DNA of 64,000 nt, taken from JAFDWR01 sp038216655. GTDB lineage: Bacteria > Armatimonadota > Fimbriimonadia > Fimbriimonadales > Fimbriimonadaceae. The position numbers and the translations under genes were made by a program. Shown here piece by piece: positions 33,944 to 41,850 of the stretch. The stretch lies in assembly GCA_038216655.1 (NCBI GenBank), contig JBBQPZ010000015.1:16941-80940 (forward strand), read 5' to 3'. The stretch's first letter is position 1. Every line of letters starts with the position of its first letter. The notes beneath the pieces were generated by a model. That model was not told where the DNA came from. It saw nothing but the letters and a program-made list of their open reading frames with translations, and did no database searches.

Positions 33944-34669
33944 CTAGCCTCCCTTCTGTAACTCGGCGAGCGGGACTTCCTTGTAGTCCTTCAGCTCCGC
34001 TGTGGTCAGGCTGAACTCGCTGGGGCTGATTTTGGACTCGAAATCGACCTTGGTCAGATTTCCTCGTATCGTGAACGTCCCGGCGGATGCCGACTTCCCG
34101 TCAAGTTCGACGTGCCTGAGAATCCAACGATCCGTGTCGAACCAGTAACGCAGATGGAGCACCGCGCTGCCGTCCTTGCGCACGATTTCGGCCGAGATCT
34201 TCCGGGCTTTGTGGCCTGCATAGTCGACCACTTCCTCCGACTTAACTTCAAAAGGCGGGTTGCTCACGAACAGGACGTCGTACGCCTGCACGTAGTAGTT
34301 GAACGAGTTTTCCTCTAACTTCGGGCGGACAGCCTTCTCGAAGGTTGCGCCGAACTCCTCGTTCGATCCAGCCACTTTGGCGAACTGCTGCTTGCTCGTG
34401 ACCGCCAGGCAATAGACGGTGCCGTCGTGAACCTGGTGGAAGACCACCTGCCCCTCGACTTTGGCGAGGAAGCCGGACTTTGCACCCTCGATCTTGCGTG
34501 AGAAGCTCTGGTGCAAGCCTTGATCGTTACGATGAAGCTCGAAATTCCACTCGTCGGAGTAGTGCGCCAGCTTGCGGTAAGTCTCGTACATCCCCTTCTG
34601 GACCTCTTCAAAGGTCGGGGGAGCCGCTACTTCCCGTGCCAAGACTAAGGCCGCGAACGCCGATAACAT
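33944..34669 (-). CDS. LolA/DUF2092-like secreted protein
   Basis: 241 residues. N-terminal signal (LSAFAALVLAREVAA). The rest fits the LolA/LolB-like half-barrel: QKGMYETYRKLAHYSDEWNF, VFHQVHDGTVYCLA, YWFDTDRWILRHVELDG and FSLTTAELKDYKEV, alternating strands with a conserved aromatic. Proteins of this fold bind lipid acyl chains, and in environmental diderms many paralogues of unknown ligand occur. A similar protein is encoded at 60535. Its stop codon merges into a hexanucleotide tract. Lipoprotein carrier function is possible but not shown. Confidence 0.65.
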   Translation of the reverse strand: MLSAFAALVLAREVAAPPTFEEVQKGMYETYRKLAHYSDEWNFELHRNDQGLHQSFSRKIEGAKSGFLAKVEGQVVFHQVHDGTVYCLAVTSKQQFAKVAGSNEEFGATFEKAVRPKLEENSFNYYVQAYDVLFVSNPPFEVKSEEVVDYAGHKARKISAEIVRKDGSAVLHLRYWFDTDRWILRHVELDGKSASAGTFTIRGNLTKVDFESKISPSEFSLTTAELKDYKEVPLAELQKGG

Positions 34670-34753
34670 CAGGATAAATACGTGCTAGAGCGGCCAGATG
34701 CGCGTGGAAGTGAGGCGAAACACCGAAAATGTCTCGCAGCGTAGACTGCAAGT

Positions 34754-35968
34754 ATGTCGTCCGACTACTCCCGATTTGAAACGAAGGTGATTCACGCGGG
34801 GATCGTGCCTGATCCCACTTCCGGGGCGGTCATGACCCCGATCTACCAGACGAGCACCTACGCGCAGACCTCGCCGGGTGAGCACAAAGGGTACGAATAC
34901 AGCCGCACCGACAACCCGACGCGAACCGTGCTGCAGACTCAGCTTGCCGCGCTGGAGTCGGCCGACCATGCCCTCGTGTTCTCTTCGGGCTTGGCGTCGA
35001 TCGATGCGGTTCTGAACCTGCTTCAGGCAGGCGACCATGTCATCGCCGGAGACGACCTCTACGGCGGTACGTATCGGCTATTCACCAAGGTCGCCGCACA
35101 CCGTGGATTGACGTTCACCTTCGTAGACTTGAACAATGAGGAGGCGTATCGAGCCGCCTTCACCCCGACGACCAAACTCGTCTGGTTCGAGACGCCGACC
35201 AACCCAATGCTCAATGTGATCGACGTCGCGAAGGTCTGCGCGATCGCCCGCGAGAAGGGCGTGATCTCGGCGGTCGACAACACGTTCATGTCGCCCTACT
35301 TCCAGCGTCCGTTGGAGCTTGGTGCGGACATCGTGATGCACTCGATGACCAAATACCTGAACGGCCACAGCGACGTGGTAATGGGCGCGCTGATGCTGCG
35401 CGACCGGGAGATTGCGACGCCGAAGAAGGTCTGGAAGGACCCCAATTTCTCCGCGCCGAAGACCCTCTTCGCCCGCCTCAAGTTCTTGCAGAACGCGATC
35501 GGAGCGACCCCTGGTCCCTTCGACTGCTTTATGGTATTGCGCGGGATCAAGACGCTCGCCGTGCGCATGCAGCGCCACGCGGAGAACGGGATGAAGGTCG
35601 CTCAGTATCTGGAGGCGCATCCGAAGGTCGAGCGCGTGATCTTCCCCGGTCTCCCGTCACATCCGGGGCACGAAATCGCCAAAAAGCAAATGCACGGCTT
35701 CGGCGGGATGATCACCTTCTTCCCGCGTGGCGGGCTCGACAACTCGCGCGTCTTCCTGGAGAACGTTAAGTTGTTCACGCTGGCGGAGTCACTGGGCGGC
35801 GTCGAGAGCCTGATCGAACACCCCGCGATCATGACCCACGCGTCCATCCCCGCCGAGCAACGGGCGGAGATTGGGATTCTCGACAACCTGGTCCGGGCCA
35901 GCGTCGGAATCGAGGCGGTCGAGGACATCATCGGGGACCTGGACCAGGCTCTGGCGCGGATTTCGTAG
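34754..35968 (+). CDS. Cystathionine gamma-synthase/gamma-lyase (Cys/Met PLP enzyme)
   Basis: 404 residues. Cys/Met-metabolism PLP family: YQTSTYAQ (31-38), YSRTDNPTR (49-57), FSSGLASI, VDNTFMSPYFQRPLELGADIV in parts, and the PLP lysine in HSMTKYLNGHSDV (Lys200). The C-terminal SLGGVESLIEHP is also diagnostic. It makes or breaks cystathionine; synthase and lyase cannot be separated reliably by eye. TAGACT lies 6 nt before the ATG with no Shine-Dalgarno. It stands alone between repeats. Confidence 0.92.
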   Translation: MSSDYSRFETKVIHAGIVPDPTSGAVMTPIYQTSTYAQTSPGEHKGYEYSRTDNPTRTVLQTQLAALESADHALVFSSGLASIDAVLNLLQAGDHVIAGDDLYGGTYRLFTKVAAHRGLTFTFVDLNNEEAYRAAFTPTTKLVWFETPTNPMLNVIDVAKVCAIAREKGVISAVDNTFMSPYFQRPLELGADIVMHSMTKYLNGHSDVVMGALMLRDREIATPKKVWKDPNFSAPKTLFARLKFLQNAIGATPGPFDCFMVLRGIKTLAVRMQRHAENGMKVAQYLEAHPKVERVIFPGLPSHPGHEIAKKQMHGFGGMITFFPRGGLDNSRVFLENVKLFTLAESLGGVESLIEHPAIMTHASIPAEQRAEIGILDNLVRASVGIEAVEDIIGDLDQALARIS

Positions 35969-35992
35969 CTTGCGAGTGGCAGTGGTAGTGCG

Positions 35993-36010
35993 GAGTTGGA
36001 GTTGGAGTTG
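35993..36010 (+). repeat. (GAGTTG)3 hexamer tract
   Basis: Three tandem hexamers, preceded by GAGTGGCAGTGGTAGTG, lie between the stop at 35968 and the family B repeat that begins within its last unit. Confidence 0.75.
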
Positions 36011-36127
36011 TCATTCCGAGTGAGCCCTAGCGACATCGAGGAATCTGACTGGAAGCACCGACTGCTAGGACTAACACTCGGCGACTACAGTCAGATCCCT
36101 CGGCACAGACATCCTTCGGGATGACAA
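36008..36127 (+). repeat. 120-bp palindromic repeat (family B, copy 2)
   Basis: TTGTCATTCCGAG at the start and CTTCGGGATGACAA at the end; 120 bp, matching 54332-54451 nearly throughout (shared CGACATCGAGGAATCTGAC). Confidence 0.88.
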
Positions 36128-36172
36128 ATCCACAATAGAGGCGTGGTCCGAAACAGGTATGATGCATCCGAA

Positions 36173-36874
36173 ATGTCGGTGAAGACGATCGATGACCTTC
36201 CGTGGGCACTGGTCCAGGTTCTGACGCACTGGAAGAACCTCGATGCTCAGGTTGCCCCTGGTGAAATCACCCTCAGCGGCAACTACGGACGGACCGAGAT
36301 GCTCCGCGATCTTGAGGCGCTGAACGGATTGTCCGACGAAATACTCGCCCGGGTCAATGAGCATAAGGCGATGGCGGGCGGGCTGATCGCCCACCGAACC
36401 GAATTGAAGGAGTTTCTCCGCTCGTTCGTGTTCAGTGTCCGGGGGCTGCTGATGGACTCAACGTTCATTGAGCAACTTCCCCGCCTCCCCGACCTCCATG
36501 CGCACCAAGGACCCTTCATGCACCCCATGGAGAGCGCGCTGCAGGTTTGGCGGAAGATCAACACCAACCCGCCCCAAGGGTTTGCCGCTCCGCTCGTCCT
36601 CGCCTCCGGATTGACTCTCGCCAAGTTCGAGGCAAAGGTCCAGGAGGGCAAATCGGTGTTCGACCGCCGCGCGCGGCTCATTACCGAAGAGCGGGAAATC
36701 CGAAGGCGCCGTGAGCGTCTCGCCGCCCAGCTTAGAAATCGGGCAATTCAATACCACCACATCGTGAGCGGAAGCTTTCCAGCAGGCAGCGAGGAAGTGC
36801 GTACCCTTCCGCGGCTCTGGCCTCCGACGGTTCGGAAGAAGAAAGCGGCTGTGGCAAACTCTAGCGGTGTCTGA
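36173..36874 (+). CDS. Hypothetical cytoplasmic protein
   Basis: 233 residues from the ATG at 36173 (the frame is open from a GTG at 36143). Mostly helical and charged, with no signal or membrane segment. A heptad-like stretch near the C-terminus (TEEREIRRRRERLAAQLRNR) suggests a coiled coil. TATGAT lies 9 nt before the ATG and no Shine-Dalgarno is visible. The last 8 nt overlap the pdxH start, so expression may be coupled. I do not recognise the family. DUF-like segments such as MHPMESALQVWRKI could be searched. Confidence 0.65.
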   Translation: MSVKTIDDLPWALVQVLTHWKNLDAQVAPGEITLSGNYGRTEMLRDLEALNGLSDEILARVNEHKAMAGGLIAHRTELKEFLRSFVFSVRGLLMDSTFIEQLPRLPDLHAHQGPFMHPMESALQVWRKINTNPPQGFAAPLVLASGLTLAKFEAKVQEGKSVFDRRARLITEEREIRRRRERLAAQLRNRAIQYHHIVSGSFPAGSEEVRTLPRLWPPTVRKKKAAVANSSGV

Positions 36875-37496
36875 TTCCACCCGCGTCGATTACCGCTTCG
36901 ACAACCTGATCGAAGGCGATCTCGAAGCTACGCCCGAGCGACAACTTCGGCGCTGGCTCGACGAAGCAGACGCCTACGGTATCCGCGAAGCCAATGCGAT
37001 GTGCGTCTCGACGGTCGGCCCCGATCATCGCCCCAGCTCTCGCATGGTTCTGCTTCGAGGACTCGATGCGAGGGGGCTCCTCTTCTTCACGAACTACAAC
37101 TCGAGGAAGGGCGAAGAACTCAGCCTGAACCCGGCCGTCTGCGCGACTTTTTGGTGGGGGCCGATGGAGCGCCAAGTCCGAATCGAGGGACGCGTCGAAC
37201 GCGCGAGTCCCGAGGAATCGGACGAGTACTTCCACTCACGGCCCCGGGAGAGCCAGATCGCCTCGCTCGCGAGCCCGCAGAGCCAGCCCGTTCCCGATCG
37301 GGAGTTCCTCGAAACCAAGGTCCGCGAACTCACCGAGCAGCTATCCGGCGAAATCGAGCGGCCGACCCATTGGGGAGGCTATCGCATCGTTCCCCACCGC
37401 TACGAGTTCTGGCAAGGTCGAGGCGCCCGGCTTCACGATCGACTTGAGATGACCAAGTCAGCCGAAGGCTGGACCATCCAGCGCTTGGCTCCTTAA
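36867..37496 (+). CDS. pdxH: Pyridoxamine 5'-phosphate oxidase
   Basis: 209 residues from a GTG start overlapping the preceding stop. Split-barrel FMN enzyme: DAYGIREANAMCVSTV, SSRMVLLRGLDARGLLFFTN, quoted here as RMVLLRGLDARG and FFTNYNSRKGEEL, then FWWGPMERQVRIEGRVER, SRPRESQIASLASPQSQ and the C-terminal YEFWQGRGARLHDR with the substrate-binding RLHDR. It makes pyridoxal phosphate from pyridoxine or pyridoxamine phosphate. The nearby PLP enzyme at 34754 uses its product, though neighbourhood alone does not prove a link. Confidence 0.95.
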   Translation: MSDSTRVDYRFDNLIEGDLEATPERQLRRWLDEADAYGIREANAMCVSTVGPDHRPSSRMVLLRGLDARGLLFFTNYNSRKGEELSLNPAVCATFWWGPMERQVRIEGRVERASPEESDEYFHSRPRESQIASLASPQSQPVPDREFLETKVRELTEQLSGEIERPTHWGGYRIVPHRYEFWQGRGARLHDRLEMTKSAEGWTIQRLAP

Positions 37497-37520
37497 ACCA
37501 GGCTCCCGCCCCGGTAAACT
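37493..37520 (+). promoter_or_regulatory. Candidate promoter of ald
   Basis: TTAAAC (37493-37498), 16 nt, TAAACT (37515-37520), 35 nt before the ATG; the -35 overlaps the pdxH stop codon. Moderate match to the sigma-70 consensus. Confidence 0.4.
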
Positions 37521-37555
37521 CTCTCCATTCAAGCCTTGAGGAGAAGTTAGTCGCC

Positions 37556-38680
37556 ATGGTTGTTGGAGTACCGAAAGAAGTCAAAGCCGACGAGTATCGA
37601 GTAGCCCTTACCCCCGCCGGGGTCATGACGTTGAAGCACCACGGCCACCAGGTCGTCGTGGAGACCGGAGCCGGAGAAGGAACGCACATCCCCGACTCGG
37701 AATACATCGAAGCTGGTGCGGAGATCGCTAACGTTGCCGAAGTCTGGCGACGCTCCGAGTTGATCGTCAAGGTCAAAGAACCGCAAGCGAAGGAATTCCC
37801 GCACATCAAGCCGGGCCAGTTGCTCTTCACCTATTTTCACTTCGCCGCCAGTAGCGATCTCACCGCCGCGATGATCGAGCGCCGCGCCCACTGCATCGCC
37901 TATGAGACGGTCGAGATGCCGAACCGCTCGCTTCCCCTCCTCACCCCGATGAGCGAAGTGGCCGGTCGTCTGAGCATACAAGAAGGGGCCAAATACCTCG
38001 AGCGTCCGATGGGCGGTCGCGGCGTGCTCCTCAGCGGTGTCCCCGGAACCCGGCCCGCAGTGGTCGCGGTCATCGGTGCCGGAGTGGTGGGGCTCAACGC
38101 GGTCAAGGTCGCCGCCGGCTTCGGCGCGACGGTCTACGTGCTGGACATCAACTTGGACCGCCTCCGGTATCTCGATGACATCTTCCCGGACAACGTCATC
38201 ACGCTCCACAGCAACCCTGGCACGATGAAGCAGGTTCTACAGGAAGCCGACCTCGTGATCGGTGCGGTCTACGTGACCGGTGCGAAGGCACCGATTCTCG
38301 TCTCGCGCGAAATGCTGAAGCTTATGAAGCCGGGCTCGGTGCTTGTCGATGTCGCCGTTGACCAGGGCGGGTGCTTCGAGACCACCAAGCCGACGACCCA
38401 CGGCAACCCGACCTTCGTCGTTGACGGTGTGGTGCATTACTGCGTGGCCAACATGCCCGGCGCGGTCGCGCACACGAGCACCTACGCGCTCACGAACGCA
38501 ACGCTTCCCTACGTGGTCAAGCTAGCAAACGAGGGGCTCGACGCCCTTCGACACGACTCGGCGCTCCGAAAGGGGCTCAATGTCTCCGAAGGTAGGGTGA
38601 CCCTGGAGTCCATCGCGAACCAATTTGAATATCCCTACGTCTCTCCCGAACAGGTGCTCGACACCCAGCCAGTTGCCTAA
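37556..38680 (+). CDS. ald: Alanine dehydrogenase
   Basis: 374 residues, the family length. N-terminus VVGVPKEVKADEYRVALTPAG with Arg15; catalytic Lys74 (VKVKEP) and His95 (TYFHFA); NAD-binding GAGVVGLNAVKVAAGFGA; C-terminal VDQGGCFETTKPTTH and CVANMPGAVAHTSTYALTNA in parts. It interconverts L-alanine and pyruvate with NAD. GAGGAG precedes the ATG. The next gene begins 1 bp after its stop, so the two are likely co-translated. Confidence 0.97.
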   Translation: MVVGVPKEVKADEYRVALTPAGVMTLKHHGHQVVVETGAGEGTHIPDSEYIEAGAEIANVAEVWRRSELIVKVKEPQAKEFPHIKPGQLLFTYFHFAASSDLTAAMIERRAHCIAYETVEMPNRSLPLLTPMSEVAGRLSIQEGAKYLERPMGGRGVLLSGVPGTRPAVVAVIGAGVVGLNAVKVAAGFGATVYVLDINLDRLRYLDDIFPDNVITLHSNPGTMKQVLQEADLVIGAVYVTGAKAPILVSREMLKLMKPGSVLVDVAVDQGGCFETTKPTTHGNPTFVVDGVVHYCVANMPGAVAHTSTYALTNATLPYVVKLANEGLDALRHDSALRKGLNVSEGRVTLESIANQFEYPYVSPEQVLDTQPVA

Positions 38681-38681
38681 T

Positions 38682-39344
38682 ATGCGCCCTATCCTCATTA
38701 CCATTGTCCTCGGTCTCTCGGTGTTGGCGTCCGCGCAGGTCAGCAATACCAAGACGGGCTACCTGTTCCGAGTCAAGTACACGAAGGGCCAGTTGATGGA
38801 CTATCGGATGACGGCGAAGCAGGTTGCCAAGAAGGGACCGGCGCTGCTGATCACCAGCCCGTTCTCGATGCGCGTGCTCTCCGTCACCAATGGAGTGGCA
38901 GAGATCCTCGCCAGCGAGGGTCCGGTGATGTTGAACGGAAAGCAGTTCCAGCCCCTTGGAACCGCCCAAGGCGAAATGGACAGCCGATTCCGACCGGTGA
39001 ACAGCGACCTTCGAAACACGACGTTCTCGGGCATGTACCCCGAGCGTGCGATCAAGCTCGGCAAAACTTGGACAACGCCCTTCCAACTGCAAAACACCGG
39101 GGTAACCGGCAAGATGGTGGCTACCTACAAGTTTGAGGGGTTCGACATTGTGGACGGACAAAAGGTCGCTGTGCTTTCAACCAAGATCGTCGGACCGCTG
39201 GCGGGCGGCGGTAAGACGATGGTTCGCGTCTCCGACGGTACACCCCAACGGATGGTCCTCACCTTGGGTCTAACCTACACCCAGCCGGGTGTAGGGACGA
39301 AGGATTCCAATGTGACGATCGAATTCGGCGTCTACCGGAAATGA
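38682..39344 (+). CDS. Secreted hypothetical protein (same loose family as 1-265 and 45644)
   Basis: 220 residues from the ATG at 38682, one base after the ald stop; the signal peptide ILITIVLGLSVLASAQ starts at once, which fixes this start. The mature part is beta-rich: YLFRVKYTKGQLMDYRMTAK, VNSDLRNTTFSGMYPERAIK, KLGKTWTTPFQLQ, VTIEFGVYRK. The pattern KYTKGQxxxYxxxxK and KxGxTWxT recurs in the protein at 45644 (FKMGQKMQYQVRSE, SVGDTWKRTV). Role unknown, possibly an envelope lipid- or ligand-binding half-barrel. Stop overlaps the next start as ATGA. Confidence 0.72.
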   Translation: MRPILITIVLGLSVLASAQVSNTKTGYLFRVKYTKGQLMDYRMTAKQVAKKGPALLITSPFSMRVLSVTNGVAEILASEGPVMLNGKQFQPLGTAQGEMDSRFRPVNSDLRNTTFSGMYPERAIKLGKTWTTPFQLQNTGVTGKMVATYKFEGFDIVDGQKVAVLSTKIVGPLAGGGKTMVRVSDGTPQRMVLTLGLTYTQPGVGTKDSNVTIEFGVYRK

Positions 39345-40051
39345 TCGACCACGCTTCCTCGGGCGATCGTGAAGTTCTCAGGCTATTGAGGCAGCACCCG
39401 AAGGTCACGGCCGTTCAGGAGGACACGAGCGCGGGAATCTCGTTTCGCCAGGGCGAGTGGCACCGGTCCGTAGTTCAAGGGGATTCACAAACCGAGTTGT
39501 ACGGACTCGTCGAACTGATGGACAACAACCCGCTCGTTTGTGCGGATCAGATGTCGATTCCGACGCCGATCGGGGTCCTTGCCGCGATCGCTTTGGGTCC
39601 CCTCATCGTTTCTGGGCTACTTTACGAGGAGCCGACCATTCTCGCGAGCAATGGCGACGACAAATACGCGATCGATGAGTTGCTTCGTCGCGAGGGCTGG
39701 GAGGGCGGTGCGATCCTCTCGGCGGATGAAAAGGACTTGGGCGGCCTTCTTGCGGCGACGGTCATCGCCGCGATTCGAACGCCTTCCAGGCTCGAAGACA
39801 TCGATGACTTGTATGAGGAGCGATTCGGGCGATCGTTCTTCGTCCATCGCGACGAGATAAGCGAGTGGCACGTCGACCTGGTCCGGGGCAGTCAGAATGC
39901 CCTCTTCCGGCTCCGAATCGTCCCCGATGAGCCCTACAGCCTTCTAACGATTCAGGCAATGGCGGATCGTAAGGGTAAGTGCGGAGCGGGGGCATTGATC
40001 CACGCGATGAACGTGATGGCCGGGTTCGAAGAGTCGCTCGGACTGGCATAA
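39341..40051 (+). CDS. Protein resembling the C-terminal domain of ArgC
   Basis: 236 residues, coupled by ATGA to the preceding gene. The last about 90 residues resemble the dimerisation half of N-acetyl-gamma-glutamyl-phosphate reductase: VDLVRGSQNALFRLRIVPDE then GKCGAGALIHAMNVMAGFEE, to be compared with GAAGQAVQNMNLMFGL of ArgC. The N-terminal part has no Rossmann glycine motif and no active-site Cys in context, so it is unlikely to be a reductase. It could be a paralogue kept for another role. I hold this as a weak structural resemblance. Confidence 0.5.
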   Translation: MIDHASSGDREVLRLLRQHPKVTAVQEDTSAGISFRQGEWHRSVVQGDSQTELYGLVELMDNNPLVCADQMSIPTPIGVLAAIALGPLIVSGLLYEEPTILASNGDDKYAIDELLRREGWEGGAILSADEKDLGGLLAATVIAAIRTPSRLEDIDDLYEERFGRSFFVHRDEISEWHVDLVRGSQNALFRLRIVPDEPYSLLTIQAMADRKGKCGAGALIHAMNVMAGFEESLGLA

Positions 40052-40094
40052 CATCCCCTATTCAGATTCCCGAACGATCCGCTATCCTGTAGAC

Positions 40095-40343
40095 ATGAAA
40101 GACCAGAACGACGTCCGAGGCAACAAGGCCGCCCGCAGCGAGTTTTCTCGTCGTGGTGTGGACTTAACCTTGGCCGATATCCGGGTGACGCATGGCGTCG
40201 TGCACGTTCGCGGAACGCTGCAGCGTATGTCGACCGCTCACTTCGCGGACTTGAAGACGGAGTGTCTCTTGATCTGCCAGCGTCTTCGCCAGAAGCCGGA
40301 GATCCGCGACGTGCAGATGGAAGCCACCTTCCGCGGCAGCTAG
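40095..40343 (+). CDS. Small hypothetical protein (BON-like fold)
   Basis: 82 residues. A strand-rich core, VDLTLADIRVTHGVVHVRGT followed by a helix with RQKPEIRDVQMEATF, resembles a BON-type alpha/beta sandwich without a signal peptide. TATCCT lies 6 nt before the ATG with no Shine-Dalgarno. Function unknown; the assignment rests on the pattern VxxGxVxxxGxxxxxxxxxxxxxxxxxxxGVxxVxxxL only. Confidence 0.55.
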   Translation: MKDQNDVRGNKAARSEFSRRGVDLTLADIRVTHGVVHVRGTLQRMSTAHFADLKTECLLICQRLRQKPEIRDVQMEATFRGS

Positions 40344-40509
40344 TTTTTCTTCCTGGGGCCAGTTCAAGGAATTGTCATTCCGACCGAGTCCGCCCACGGC
40401 CTTGGAGTTTGCCTTGCGGATTGTATGCGGACGATTGGAGGAACCTGACAGGAGCCGCCCCTTGTCCGTCGCCTCAGTATGCCGTCAAGCTTCATTTGTC
40501 CCCTTAGCC
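40344..40509. other. Repeat-derived spacer with a solo terminal repeat
   Basis: No gene. 40374 onward (TTGTCATTCCGACCGAGTC) looks like a degraded family B end. 40478-40500 (TATGCCGTCAAGCTTCATTT) is a close match to the terminal repeat of the adjacent MITE and may be a remnant of another copy. Confidence 0.5.
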
Positions 40510-40912
40510 TGTCATCCTGAGTAGGCTGTCAACCTTCATTTGTCGACTTTTAGTCTGCGGTGCCACGGTTTGGCCGGGATTGGAATTGACCGTCGAACTG
40601 GAAATCGCTTCCCGGCAAACCGTGCGTTGTCATTACCACCGGTGCATAGAAGCACGGCTTGCCAGGGAGCAGTTCGGGTTCTCAGGCATCTGCGGTCCTG
40701 GCCAAGCCGTGGCACCGCATTGAAACAAGACAAATGAAGCTTGACAACCTACTGAGCGGCGCGCCGAGCCATTGGCGAAGGCAGCGAAGTCGAAGGATCC
40801 TCAGTCCAGTCTCCGACTCTCTGCGCGCGCCGGTTCTCTAAGTCGGAGGCATCGTCCGTGATCCTTCGACTGCGTCGACTCGCTAGGGCTCGTCGACTGC
40901 GCTCTGGATGAC
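40510..40912. repeat. Family C palindromic repeat, split by a MITE
   Basis: TGTCATCCTGAG (40510-40521) and CTGAGCGGCGCGCCGAGCC (from 40752) are the two halves of the element seen intact at 15131-15183. The region continues with mirrored GTCGAAGGATC (about 40791) and GATCCTTCGAC (about 40860) and ends GGATGAC, giving a large palindrome. There is no gene between 40344 and 40947. Confidence 0.65.
40522..40751. mobile_element. 230-bp MITE with terminal inverted repeats and CTGAG target duplication
   Basis: Left end TAGGCTGTCAACCTTCATTT and right end (reverse complement) TAGGTTGTCAAGCTTCATTT form 23-bp terminal inverted repeats with two mismatches. CTGAG flanks it directly at 40517-40521 and 40752-40756. 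The inside (40557-40718) is a long imperfect palindrome from GCGGTGCCACGG to CCGTGGCACCGC. No open frame of note, so a non-autonomous element. Excision at CTGAG would restore the sequence of the family C copy at 15131-15183. Confidence 0.82.
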
Positions 40913-40947
40913 GGGAACAGATTTGAAACTGGGATCAACATTCCGGG

Positions 40948-41850
40948 TTAGCCTCGCGGATGGGCCGCCGAATACTTCCGCTTCACCTCTTCCAGATCGA
41001 GCCCGGTGTACACCTGGGTCGTGGCGATGGATGCGTGCCCCAGTAGCTCCTGTACCGCCCGCAGGTCCGCGCCCCCCTTCAGCAGGTGCACCGCGTAGGT
41101 GTGACGAAGCGTGTGCGGACTGATCGGCTCGGCGTAGCCGCCCAATCTCGCCATGAGTTCCAGCCGGTGGTAAGCGGTTTGCCTTAGCATCGAGAGCCCC
41201 TTGTCAGACAGGATCACCCGCGACGTCGGCCGCTTGAGGAGCTTTGGCCGTGCCTCCTCAAGGTACTTCGCCACCCATTGAACGGTCAGCTTCGGGAGCG
41301 GCACGATTCGCGTCTTGCCCCGCTTCCCTGTCACGCGAACCAAGGCGGTTTCGAGCGACAGAGCCTCCAACTCTAGATCCAGAACCTCGCTGATCCGAAG
41401 TCCAGCGCCGTAGATGAGCTCCATCAGTGCCCGATCCCGCAGGCCGGAAGGCTTCTGAATATCCGCGGCTTCAAGGATTGACTGGAGCACATCGATCGAA
41501 AGGGCCTTGGGAAGCAGCCTCGGCTTGCGGAACCCGCCCGTATCGGGCAGATCCGCTGCCGGGCCTTCGTTGTTGCGTTTGAGGAATTTGAGGAAGGACC
41601 GGAGCGCGCTGATCCGGCGTCGCCGGGTCGCCGTCGAGAGATCGCGCGGCTGAGCGGCCTCGAACTTGGTCAGAAGCTCGGCGTCGAGATCCATCCAATT
41701 CTCCAGACCGCGGCGGGAAAAGAACTGGACCGCGATGCTCAAGTCGTTCGCGTAGGCGGTGCAGGTGTGCGGACTCGCGCCTCGCTCTACCTTGAGATGG
41801 TCGAGAAACCACTCGACCGCCTCCTCTAAGGCAGATCCTTCCGCTTCCAT
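40948..41850 (-). CDS. Tyrosine recombinase (XerC/XerD type)
   Basis: 300 residues, the standard Xer length. N-terminal SAM-like core-binding domain (FLDHLKVERGASPHTCTAY) and a catalytic domain with all residues: Arg152 (GAGLRISE), Lys176 (GKRGK), His246 and Arg249 (HTLRHTYAVH), His272 (LLGHASI) and Tyr281 (TTQVYTGLD). It probably resolves chromosome dimers at dif with a partner; which Xer it is cannot be stated. It overlaps the 3' end of the upstream glycosyltransferase by 25 nt. No dif site was identified in the window. Confidence 0.93.
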   Translation of the reverse strand: MEAEGSALEEAVEWFLDHLKVERGASPHTCTAYANDLSIAVQFFSRRGLENWMDLDAELLTKFEAAQPRDLSTATRRRRISALRSFLKFLKRNNEGPAADLPDTGGFRKPRLLPKALSIDVLQSILEAADIQKPSGLRDRALMELIYGAGLRISEVLDLELEALSLETALVRVTGKRGKTRIVPLPKLTVQWVAKYLEEARPKLLKRPTSRVILSDKGLSMLRQTAYHRLELMARLGGYAEPISPHTLRHTYAVHLLKGGADLRAVQELLGHASIATTQVYTGLDLEEVKRKYSAAHPRG

